64,000 nucleotides of DNA, taken from NCBI GenBank assembly GCA_049513975.1, contig JBEKVM010000003.1, positions 1 to 64,000 of the forward strand, in the 5' to 3' direction. Positions 8,463 to 15,621 of the stretch are shown here, in pieces. Numbering within the stretch: the stretch's first letter is position 1; every line of letters starts with the position of its first letter. A program made the position numbers and the translations under genes. This DNA is from JBEKOF01 sp049513975. Its GTDB lineage: Bacteria > Verrucomicrobiota > Verrucomicrobiia > Limisphaerales > Palsa-1400. Under the pieces are notes generated by a model that saw nothing but the letters and a program-made list of their open reading frames with translations, did not search any database and was not told the origin of the DNA.

Positions 8463-9644
8463 TCATCCCTTGCCGGGTCTGGGGGAAATTGTTATGGGCT
8501 GCGGGTTGACCGCTTTGCCCGGCCCGGCTTTTTGCAGGCCCTCCACGATAATGCTCTCGCCGGATTCCAGGCCGTGTTCGATCACCCACATATTGCTCAT
8601 TTGCTGGCCAACCTGCACCGGGCGGATGGAGACCACATTGCTGCCGTTGGCCTGGGTGACCACATTCACTTGGAAACTCCCCTGCAATTCCGTGACCGCG
8701 CGCTGAGGAACCAGGGCGACGCCTCTGCGCATTTCGGTGCGGGCACGAATCCGGGCGTATTGGCCGGGGCGGAGCACATTGCCGGGATTGGGAAATAAAA
8801 CGGCCACGGTAACGGCGTCCGTGTTTGGCTCGACCTGGCGGTCCAGGAAATAAAACTTCCCCTTTTGCGGATAGACCGCCCCGTTGGCCAGGATCAGATC
8901 CAACTCCATCCCGTCGCCATCGGTCCCGCCTCCGGCCGCAAAGGCGGCCAAATGGTCCAGGTAGTATTGTTCGGTGACGGTGATGTAGGCCTTGATGGGA
9001 TCCAGGGTCGAAACCTCGGTGAGGTTGCCGGTGGCGGGGCCCACCAGATCGCCGATCTGGGCGCGCGCCAGGCCGGCGATCCCGTCAATGGGCGAAGTCA
9101 CACTGGCAAAATCGAGGTTCAACTGAGCCTGCTGTTGGGCGGCCTGGGTCATGGCCACGCTGGCCGCGGCGGCCTTGTTGGATTGCACAGCGTCATCCAA
9201 TTCCTCCTGGCTGATGGCGTTGGATATGGCCAGCGGCCTGAAACGTTTGACATCCAGTTCGGTCCGGCCCAGTTGCGCTTCCGCCACGCCGAGCTGGCCT
9301 TGGGCTTGATTGAGGGCCGCCGCAAAAGGGCGCGGATCAATCTGGAAAAGCACGTCTCCCTTTTTGACCAAACTGCCTTCCTTGTAATTCTGCGACATGA
9401 GATAGCCGGAAACCTGGGCGCGGATCTGGGCGTTGACGAAGCCGTCGAGGGAGCCAAGCCAATCCTGATAGACGGGAACATCCTGGAGCGTCACCGTCAT
9501 CACCTGGACTTCCGGCGGCGGCGGCGGCGGCGGCCCGGCCTTCTTGCAGCCGGCCACGCCGAGGAGCAGCGCCATCGCCGCAAAAGGAACCCGGCGCCGG
9601 GAGATTCCCGGCCCGCGCCGATTGAGCAAATCTATGAGTCTCAT
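8463..9644 (-). CDS. RND efflux periplasmic adaptor (membrane fusion protein)
   Basis: A lipid-anchored adaptor linking the pump to the outer-membrane channel. The start was set at the ATG at 9644 (MRLIDLL), preceded by a GAGG ribosome site. A lipobox LLLGVAGC is followed by a poly-proline stretch (seven Pro) and the beta strand VQVMTVTLQDVPV. The hairpin domain and lipoyl motif (GSLVKKGDVLFQIDPRPF) and the AQLNLDFASVTSPIDGIAG segment are hallmarks of AcrA/MexA-type HlyD proteins. It is the first gene of the operon. No regulator gene is adjacent, so control is unclear. Confidence 0.93.
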   Translation of the reverse strand: MRLIDLLNRRGPGISRRRVPFAAMALLLGVAGCKKAGPPPPPPPEVQVMTVTLQDVPVYQDWLGSLDGFVNAQIRAQVSGYLMSQNYKEGSLVKKGDVLFQIDPRPFAAALNQAQGQLGVAEAQLGRTELDVKRFRPLAISNAISQEELDDAVQSNKAAAASVAMTQAAQQQAQLNLDFASVTSPIDGIAGLARAQIGDLVGPATGNLTEVSTLDPIKAYITVTEQYYLDHLAAFAAGGGTDGDGMELDLILANGAVYPQKGKFYFLDRQVEPNTDAVTVAVLFPNPGNVLRPGQYARIRARTEMRRGVALVPQRAVTELQGSFQVNVVTQANGSNVVSIRPVQVGQQMSNMWVIEHGLESGESIIVEGLQKAGPGKAVNPQPITISPRPGKG

Positions 9645-9787
9645 GCCATTAGCCTCTTTAAAGGGCGAAAAGTAAAACATACCGGGCCGGGAATGTAAAG
9701 AGCGAGCAAAGAATTGCGAATTGCGGATTCTTTACCTTCCGCCGCGGCTTGGCGGCCAAGGAGGGCGGATTGACACCCAAACACCAC

Positions 9788-12010
9788 TCAGTACTTGCCC
9801 GTTGCATTTTCAATCTTCTCAAAGTCCACATCCAGGCCGGAGGGTGGCAGGGCGGACGGCTCCGCGCCCAACTTTATATTGGGTGTGTTGGCCATTTGCA
9901 GTTCGAGCGAGGCGCCGTTGACGATGTCGGCGTGGCGAATCCAGACCCGGTCCAGAGGCCGGCCATTGAGCCGGATGCTTTGAATGTATTTGTTGTCTTC
10001 TGAGTTATCGCGGCAGATTATCCGCAGCGTCCTGCCATTATGCAGGTGGATCGTGACACGGTTGAAAACCGGGCTGGCGAGGTTGTAAATGGGCACGCCG
10101 GGTGTGACCGGATAGAATCCCAGCATCGAAAAGACCACAAACGCGGACATGCCGCCGCCATCCTCGTCGCCGGGCATGCCCAAAGTCGTGTCTGTAAACC
10201 AGGTGTCGAGCAGCATGCGAACCCGCTTCTGAGTTTTCCACGGCGCGCCCAGATAGTTGTAGAGGTAAGGAATGTGCAGGCTGGGTTCATTGCCCATGGA
10301 AAACTGTCCGACCAGTCCGCTGGCGTCGGGAAATTTGGCCCAGAATTCATATTTGCTCATGCCCAGCGGCTGCCGGAAAAGTTGATCCAGCTTCGCCTCA
10401 GCCGGGCCGCGGCCGCCCATCAGTTCAAACAAGCCCGGCAAATCGTGCTGGACCTCCCAATCGTAAGTGTAGCCGTTGTTCTCGGTGGTGTAATCCCGTC
10501 CGCCTTGTCCGCCGGAAAACCCGGGGTCATAAGGTTCAATCCAATGGCCGTCGGCGTCCTTGGGCCACATGTGCCCTTTGTCCTGGCGGAATACATTCTT
10601 GTAATCGGCGGCCCTTTTCAGAAAAAACTGGCCGTCCGCCTCCTGGCCCAGCGCACGCGCCAATTGCGCGGTACACCAGTCGTCATAACTTTGCGCCAGC
10701 GTGACCGAGACGGCTTGCCGCCGTTCAAAAGGATGAACCCGGGAAACGGTTTCTTTTTCCCCGGGTTTCAGCGCCGGCATGTAGCCATGTTCCGCCAGAA
10801 AATCGTCCAGCGGGCATTTCGGCCCTTTGCGCCAGGGCAGCCAGGTGCCTTCGATGGAATTCTTCCGCGCCCCCGCGTAGGCCGTGGCGAGATCGAAGTT
10901 GGTAACCCCTTTGGCCCACGCATCGGCCATCCACGCCGCGGCGTGATTGCCCGTCATGCATTCGTCGTTGCCCCACAGCACGGCAAAACATGGCAGCCAC
11001 CCCAACTGTTCATACATGCGGACATAGGATTGAATTTTGTCGGCTTCCATTTCCGGATTGAGCAAGGTATGCAACGGCTCCAAGGCGCGGTAAGTGTCCC
11101 ACAGCCAGTTATCCACGTAGAAAGGCCGCGCATCCTCATGCGCCTGATGATCGAAGGCGCTGTAGTATTGACCGTCTTCGGTGATATTGACCATCCGTTC
11201 GTAGCAACGATACAGCGAAGTGTAAAAAACCCGCTTCTGTTCCAGCGTGCCGCCTTCCACTTCAATCTGTCCCAGCGTCTTATTCCAACGATCCCGCGCC
11301 TTGCCCTTGATCGCTTCAAAATTCCACGCGGGAATTTCTTCGGCCAGATTCCTCTTTGCCTGCGCCACGCTGATAAAGGATACGCCGTACCGAAACCCCA
11401 AAACTTTTTCACCCTCTTGCGCCCTCACCGTCAACCGTTGGTTCCCCCGGCTGGGCTGGACTTGTGCCGGCGCGCTAAACTCGCCGTAGAAAAAGGCCTG
11501 CATGCCGTGAAAACGCTCCACCCCTGAAACCCCATTGCTCCCCTCATTGGCAAGTTCCCCTCTCAGCCGGTTGGCCAGCAATACCACCGGCTTGGCGGAA
11601 GGAAACGTGAAACGAAAGTAACCGCAACGCGCCGTCGGCGTGAATTCCGTCCGGATCAGCGAGCCGTCAAACCGCGTGGCATAGTAATAGGGCCTCTCCA
11701 CTTCCTGATCGTAAGCCGCCGGACGTTCCCAGGCCTCCGGCGCGCCGTCGCTGGGCATCAGCCAGAATAATTCGCCCAGGCGATGCGAAATGATCGTCAG
11801 CGGAAAGGAATGGATTTGATCATCCAATTGATCCGCTCGCACCGGATAAACGCGCACCATGCTGTTGGGCAGCGAAACGGTTGGGCGCGTCGGTTCCAGC
11901 ATGAACCCCTGTCCCCCCAGGGCGGGATCAACGTATTCCACTTGGCCGCGGACTGTGGCGGCGGACAAAAACACAGTGGCAGCTATAAATGACAAGGGAG
12001 ATGTTTTCAT
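9788..12010 (-). CDS. Glycoside hydrolase family 92 (alpha-mannosidase-like), secreted
   Basis: A 740-residue exported enzyme with signal peptide KTSPLSFIAATVFLSAATVRG. GH92 enzymes are calcium-dependent exo-alpha-mannosidases. The family signatures are all present in order: VDNWLWDTYRALEPL and MTGNHAAAWMADAWAKG (hydrophobic barrel helices), FSMGNEPSLHIPYLYNYLG (catalytic acid Glu), and GMPGDEDGGGMSAFVVFSMLGFYP (catalytic-base Asp pair and substrate loop). The N-terminal beta-sandwich starts at VDPALGG. It probably trims mannose from polysaccharides or glycoproteins in the periplasm or outside. It stands alone, with no SusCD or regulator beside it; linkage specificity is not readable. Confidence 0.93.
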   Translation of the reverse strand: MKTSPLSFIAATVFLSAATVRGQVEYVDPALGGQGFMLEPTRPTVSLPNSMVRVYPVRADQLDDQIHSFPLTIISHRLGELFWLMPSDGAPEAWERPAAYDQEVERPYYYATRFDGSLIRTEFTPTARCGYFRFTFPSAKPVVLLANRLRGELANEGSNGVSGVERFHGMQAFFYGEFSAPAQVQPSRGNQRLTVRAQEGEKVLGFRYGVSFISVAQAKRNLAEEIPAWNFEAIKGKARDRWNKTLGQIEVEGGTLEQKRVFYTSLYRCYERMVNITEDGQYYSAFDHQAHEDARPFYVDNWLWDTYRALEPLHTLLNPEMEADKIQSYVRMYEQLGWLPCFAVLWGNDECMTGNHAAAWMADAWAKGVTNFDLATAYAGARKNSIEGTWLPWRKGPKCPLDDFLAEHGYMPALKPGEKETVSRVHPFERRQAVSVTLAQSYDDWCTAQLARALGQEADGQFFLKRAADYKNVFRQDKGHMWPKDADGHWIEPYDPGFSGGQGGRDYTTENNGYTYDWEVQHDLPGLFELMGGRGPAEAKLDQLFRQPLGMSKYEFWAKFPDASGLVGQFSMGNEPSLHIPYLYNYLGAPWKTQKRVRMLLDTWFTDTTLGMPGDEDGGGMSAFVVFSMLGFYPVTPGVPIYNLASPVFNRVTIHLHNGRTLRIICRDNSEDNKYIQSIRLNGRPLDRVWIRHADIVNGASLELQMANTPNIKLGAEPSALPPSGLDVDFEKIENATGKY

Positions 12011-12603
12011 GGTGTGCAGACAGGTGGCCTATCATTGCATGTTATCGTTTTCTTTCCGCATGGCGCAGCAGGTTCGCCACGGAACCGGTTGCACCCATGT
12101 TAATCGTTTGCCCGTCCAGTTCAAGCTGATCCTTGTTACCCGGGCCCGTTGGGGCGCCTCTCGAAACCGCTCCCATCCGGTCCTCTTAATCTTAATGCTA
12201 ATCTTAATCTCATTCCCTCGCCCCGCGCAGCGGGGAGAGGGCAGGGAGAGGGGTTCCTTCCATCCAAGGCGGGCAATCCCGGAATGCGCCCGGCGCGTTG
12301 TTGGGCCCGTTTATGAAAACCAATTCCTTTAGATACGATGCCTAATTAGTTCATAATCAAGGGGTTGCGGAGGAGGTGAATCGCGGGCCGCAAAAACAGG
12401 GGCAAAAATCGGCGGGTTTGGCAGGCAAAACGCGCTTTTTCCCAAACTATTTTTGTTTTTGCAAATCCGCTTTTTTGGGGGCAAACGCGGTTTTACCGAG
12501 TGTTGGCAAGGGTTTTTTTGGGGTGGGCAGGGGCGTTTTTGGCCATGCATTTTGTACCCACGGTGGGCAGCGGCTTTTTAAAAGGTGTGTTTAAATAGTA
12601 AAC
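12011..12603. other. Gene-free spacer at the left edge of the phage-derived island
   Basis: No convincing gene. It holds a reverse-oriented GATTAAG array at 12183-12214 (pointing toward the GH92 gene), a small GC palindrome at about 12219-12240 (ccccgcgcagcggggagag), and a T-rich, G-containing stretch at 12410-12600 just before the lipoprotein gene. No att duplication, tRNA or integrase remnant was seen at this border. Confidence 0.5.
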
Positions 12604-12963
12604 ATGAAGATTAAATTAGTCTGTAATGTGATAGTGACGGTAATGACGGTAGCGGGGCTGGCGGGGTGCGCGACTTCGCACAAGAAGGAGTATCTGGTGC
12701 ATGAGTTTTGGACCTACTCGGAGGCGGGGCAGGTGACGCGGCACGAGGTGTGGTCGGAGAATCATCACGGCGGGGGGACGGCGCTGCTGGCGGACCCGGT
12801 GGCGACGGAGATCGCCAGTTTTCATACCAATCAGGCGGGGCTGGGCGGGGCCTCGGCCTTCACGGTGGGGAATGTGCAGTCCACGGTGAGCAGCAACGCG
12901 GCGGCGATTATTTCCTCGGGCGGGACGGCGGTGGGGAATGTGATCCAGGGAATCGTGAAATGA
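12604..12963 (+). CDS. Small lipoprotein
   Basis: A 119-residue protein with signal peptide and lipobox (VMTVAGLAGC, Cys-22 as the lipidated residue), followed by SHKKEYLVHEFWTYSEAGQ and a Gly/Ala/Ser/Thr-rich C-terminal half (SSNAAAIISSGGTAVGNVIQG) that could form a membrane-associated or oligomeric helix. I do not recognise the family. It is the first gene of the plus-strand phage-derived series. Small lipoproteins occur in phages as spanins or superinfection-exclusion factors, but nothing here proves either. Its stop is followed at once by a GCAGAAT array. Confidence 0.65.
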   Translation: MKIKLVCNVIVTVMTVAGLAGCATSHKKEYLVHEFWTYSEAGQVTRHEVWSENHHGGGTALLADPVATEIASFHTNQAGLGGASAFTVGNVQSTVSSNAAAIISSGGTAVGNVIQGIVK

Positions 12964-13063
12964 GAAATGCAGAATGCAGAATGCAAAATGAAGAATTCAA
13001 GAAAAGTTGGAGGTGCGCACGGCCACAGGGTGGACGGAGTGGACGGAGTGGAAGGAGTGATTG
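12963..13063. repeat. GCAGAAT heptamer array and 9-mer GTGGACGGA array
   Basis: Directly after the lipoprotein stop there are four imperfect copies of GCAGAAT/GCAAAAT (12965-12992). After a 40-base gap follow three copies of a 9-mer close to GTGGACGGA (13031-13060). Neither encodes a supported product here. The same two units recur inside genes of the island. Confidence 0.75.
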
Positions 13064-13106
13064 ACAGGGCGCGCGTTCGCGGATTTGGCATTGAGCACTC
13101 GTTTTT

Positions 13107-14003
13107 ATGGATTCACTGATTCCAGGGGTTTATGACCGGAGGCTGGCGGCGGCGCTGGCGCGGGGGGCGGCGGCGGCTTACGGGGACGAGGGGGAGATGG
13201 AAGCCTGGGCGCAGCGGCTGGGGTGCGCCGGGTGCGAGGTGGCGCGGGATGAAAGGACCGATTCGCTGGCCTTTGCGGCGGCGAATGAGGCATGCGGGTT
13301 TGTGGTGTTCCGGGGGACACGGGATTTGCGGAACTGGATCACGGACCTGGATTGCAGAAGGGTGAAGGTGGACTGGGTGGACGGAGTGGACGGGGTGGAC
13401 GCGGATGGGGTGGAAGTGCATGAAGGTTTCAATCGGGCGCTGGAGGCGGTGTGGGGGACGCTGAAAGGAGTGCTGGAGAAATGGAGCGAAGGGAGGAAAA
13501 ACATTTTCTTCGCGGGGCATTCGCTGGGCGGGGCGCTGGCCATGCTGGCAGCCGCTGGCTGCAGTGAACAGTGGTCAGTGGCTAGTGGCCAGGGAACAGT
13601 GACCAGTGACCAGTGTGAAGTGACCAGCCACTCTCCACTATCCACTAACCACTCCGGGCTTCCCATCTGGCTTTATACGTTCGGGCAGCCGCGCGTCGGC
13701 AATGCGGCCTGGGCGCGGTGGTACGACGGCAGGTTGCGGGCGCGCAGTTTCCGGGTGGTTCACGCGGAGGATGTGGTGGCGCGGATGCCGTGGTTGCTGG
13801 GCCTCTACCGCCACGCCGGGACTGAAATTTTTTATGACGCGCTGGGCCGGGCGCATCAGGACTGGCCGTGGTGGGCCAAGGCGCCGAGCGACGCGGCCGG
13901 GCTTTGGCGGGAATGGCGCCAGGGAAAAGTGGCCCTGCTGGGGGACCACCATGTCAGGACTTATGTGGGAATGCTGACCAGAGGGATGAAGGATGAAGGA
14001 TGA
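13107..14003 (+). CDS. Class 3 (fungal-type) lipase-like esterase with repeat insertions
   Basis: A 298-residue alpha/beta-hydrolase of the lipase class 3 family. The oxyanion-hole strand is VVFRGTRDLRNWITDL and the nucleophile elbow is FFAGHSLGGALAMLAAA (Ser in GHSLG). The C-terminal FGQPRVGN plus VVHAEDVVARMP supplies the catalytic Asp region, and the His is in the LYRHAGTE segment. There is no signal peptide. Two in-frame repeat-derived insertions are present: a VDGVDGVD run from 9-mers (13369-13418), and a 30-40-residue Ser/Thr/Gln-rich loop (13560-13659) just after the nucleophile helix, made by a tandem-armed hairpin. It could be a lysis esterase (compare LysB) or a host gene caught in the island. 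Confidence 0.8.
   Translation: MDSLIPGVYDRRLAAALARGAAAAYGDEGEMEAWAQRLGCAGCEVARDERTDSLAFAAANEACGFVVFRGTRDLRNWITDLDCRRVKVDWVDGVDGVDADGVEVHEGFNRALEAVWGTLKGVLEKWSEGRKNIFFAGHSLGGALAMLAAAGCSEQWSVASGQGTVTSDQCEVTSHSPLSTNHSGLPIWLYTFGQPRVGNAAWARWYDGRLRARSFRVVHAEDVVARMPWLLGLYRHAGTEIFYDALGRAHQDWPWWAKAPSDAAGLWREWRQGKVALLGDHHVRTYVGMLTRGMKDEG
13562..13655. repeat. Hairpin with tandem-repeat arms (AGTGGTC type) inside the lipase gene
   Basis: The left arm (13570-13588) contains AGTGGTCAGTGGCTAGTGG. The right arm (13628-13655) contains the near reverse complement CCACTATCCACTAACCACT, with further CAGTGAC units in the loop. The element keeps the lipase frame open and encodes a Ser/Thr/Gln-rich loop between the nucleophile helix and the next core strand. 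Confidence 0.75.
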
Positions 14004-14032
14004 AGGATGAAGGATGAAGGATGAAGGATGAA
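13984..14032. repeat. GGATGAA heptamer array
   Basis: Six to seven tandem copies of GGATGAA. The array overlaps the last codons of the lipase gene, so the C-terminal MKDEG residues are repeat-encoded, and extends to 14032. Copies of the same unit occur at 14943-14970 and 29279-29310. Confidence 0.85.
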
Positions 14033-14081
14033 ACAATTTTGCGGCGGTCCTGGACCGGCGCCACATGGAAAATGGAAACAA

Positions 14082-14471
14082 ATGGAATTTAGCGCACCAG
14101 TGGAAATAGCGGCCTGGCTGGGATGCCTGGCGTTCGGATTGATGTTGTTTAACGAGGGGGCGAAGTTCGTGGACCGGATTCGCGGGAAAACGCCGCATCC
14201 GCCGAACGAGCAACTGGAGTTCTGCGTGACGGCGATGGACCGGCGGGTGTGCCGGCTGGAGGAGGAGAGCACGAAGATCTGGGCGAAAATGGAGGCGGAC
14301 AAGACGGAGATTCTGCTAGCGGGGGAGTTGCGGGCGGAGAAGCTGCACAACCGCATCAACCCCATCGCGGCGGGAGTGGAGGGGCTGAGGTCGGCGGCGG
14401 AATTGAATAATCAACAGACGGTGCTGTTAAGCACGAAGCTGGACCATTTGATGGAGACAAAGAAGGCATGA
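14082..14471 (+). CDS. DUF2730-like phage membrane/coiled-coil protein
   Basis: A 129-residue protein with one N-terminal membrane helix (VEIAAWLGCLAFGLMLF), a short basic stretch, then a long heptad-like helix (RLEEESTKIWAKMEADKTE). This layout and its place before a winged-helix gene and a terminase small subunit match DUF2730 proteins of Mu-like phages. The ATG at 14082 was chosen because the membrane helix starts there and GGAAAC lies upstream; the open frame back to 14028 is repeat sequence. The function is unknown; a role in packaging or as a holin-like factor is possible. Confidence 0.6.
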   Translation: MEFSAPVEIAAWLGCLAFGLMLFNEGAKFVDRIRGKTPHPPNEQLEFCVTAMDRRVCRLEEESTKIWAKMEADKTEILLAGELRAEKLHNRINPIAAGVEGLRSAAELNNQQTVLLSTKLDHLMETKKA

Positions 14472-14478
14472 AAAGACT

Positions 14479-14582
14479 TTTGCCCGCAGTTCACGCAGAT
14501 AACGCAGATAGGAAACGACACACTCAAATATATATGTATTCCGGTTCTTCATCTGCGTCTCTCTGCGTGAACTGCGGGCAAA
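14479..14582. repeat. Inverted repeat with CGCAGAT-type arms
   Basis: The left arm (14479-14509) reads from TTTGCCCGCAGTTCACGCAG into AACGCAGAT. The right arm (14551-14582) is its near-perfect reverse complement (ATCTGCGTC..GTGAACTGCGGGCAAA). The loop is about 40 bases and AT-rich. The arms themselves contain a direct repeat (CACGCAGATAACGCAGAT). It could form a strong RNA hairpin and act as a terminator or mRNA stabiliser between two phage-derived genes. A 9-mer array (GGACGAATA, 14613-14652) follows. Confidence 0.85.
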
Positions 14583-14667
14583 TGTTTTGGCTTGGGAGGA
14601 AGAAGGACTAACCGGGACGAATAGGACGAATAGGACGAATGGGACGAATAGGAACAAGGACGAGAAT

Positions 14668-14937
14668 ATGAATGCACAACAACATGAGGTTTTTCGGGAG
14701 ACGATGCTGCGGGCGTTCCAGGCGGCGGGGGGCTGCGGCCTGAGCCTGACAACGCTGGAGGTGACGCTGCGGGTCTGCGGGTTCAAGAGGTTCGAGACGG
14801 GGGACCTCGAGGCGGAGGTGCAGTATTTCACGGACAAGGGGTTTGTGGCGGAGGTGCCCAAGTCGCACTCGGTGGGGAACCGGATTTGGCGGATCACGGC
14901 GGCGGGGGTGGATGACCTGGAAAAGCGCGGGCTGTAG
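14668..14937 (+). CDS. Winged-helix phage protein (VpaChn25_0724-like)
   Basis: An 89-residue protein with a winged-helix fold pattern: MLRAFQAAGGCGLSLTTLEV, a recognition-helix-like FETGDLEAEVQYFTDKGFV, and a wing leading to RIWRITAAGVDDLEKRGL. Proteins of this size and pattern sit just before the DUF3486-type terminase small subunit in Mu-like phages, as here. The exact role there is not established; it may bind DNA or organise packaging. The ATG at 14668 follows the 9-mer GGACGAATA array, which supplies a purine-rich leader. It ends in TAG, so TAG is a normal stop in this region. Confidence 0.6.
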   Translation: MNAQQHEVFRETMLRAFQAAGGCGLSLTTLEVTLRVCGFKRFETGDLEAEVQYFTDKGFVAEVPKSHSVGNRIWRITAAGVDDLEKRGL

Positions 14938-15036
14938 GCAAGGATGAAGGATGAAGGATGAAGGATGAAGGAAATGCAGAATGCAGAATGCAGAATGCAA
15001 AATGAAGTTTGAATTCTGGAAGAGGAAAGGGTGCGG

Positions 15037-15621
15037 ATGAAGACATTCAGAAAACCAAGGAGCGATTCCTACGAAGCCAATATCTCCCCCGAGGACCGCG
15101 AGCACCTCTATGCCTGGCTCTTGCAGCCCGGCTTGTCCTTGAAGGAGGCCGCTCGCCGGGCTCCCCCGTGGCGGACCGGCAAACGGGCCGGCCGCAAACC
15201 CGATTCCCAGGCCGTCGCCAAAATCAGCCGCCGCATGCGCACCGAAACCGGCTTGGCCGAATTGGAAGCCGCTGCCCTGGTCCAGCAGGTCGTCCTCAAC
15301 AAAATCCTCGAACATATCCCGCCAGGCCAGTTGCACGAGGAAATCACCGATCTCTGCATGAGGTTCATCGGCCAGGACGTCATCCACAAAACTTTGCAAC
15401 AGCTCGACCCGGACTCTCGAACCGATGCCGCCAAACTCCTGCTCCAGCGCTCCGATCAGAACCTCGACCGCCAAAAATTCTACCTGCTCCTGCGCAAATA
15501 CGCGGACGAGGCCAAGGCGGCCAAGGAGAAGGCCCAGCAAGCTGGCGAGGCCGGCCACCGCCAAGGCGGCATCCCGGCGGAAGTGCTGGCGCAGATCGAA
15601 AAGGAATTGAAGTTGTTGTGA
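15037..15621 (+). CDS. Terminase small subunit-like (DUF3486 / Mu gp27 type)
   Basis: A 194-residue helical protein: a basic N-terminus, a helix-turn-helix-like segment (LKEAARRAPPWRTGKRAGRK), a central helical bundle and a Lys/Glu/Ala-rich C-terminal helix (KAAKEKAQQAGEAG). Its place immediately before the large terminase, with a GTGA start/stop overlap, marks it as the small subunit that recognises phage DNA for packaging. The ATG at 15037 has a clear ribosome site (gaggaaagg). Family naming rests on position and general fold rather than a sharp motif. Confidence 0.65.
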   Translation: MKTFRKPRSDSYEANISPEDREHLYAWLLQPGLSLKEAARRAPPWRTGKRAGRKPDSQAVAKISRRMRTETGLAELEAAALVQQVVLNKILEHIPPGQLHEEITDLCMRFIGQDVIHKTLQQLDPDSRTDAAKLLLQRSDQNLDRQKFYLLLRKYADEAKAAKEKAQQAGEAGHRQGGIPAEVLAQIEKELKLL

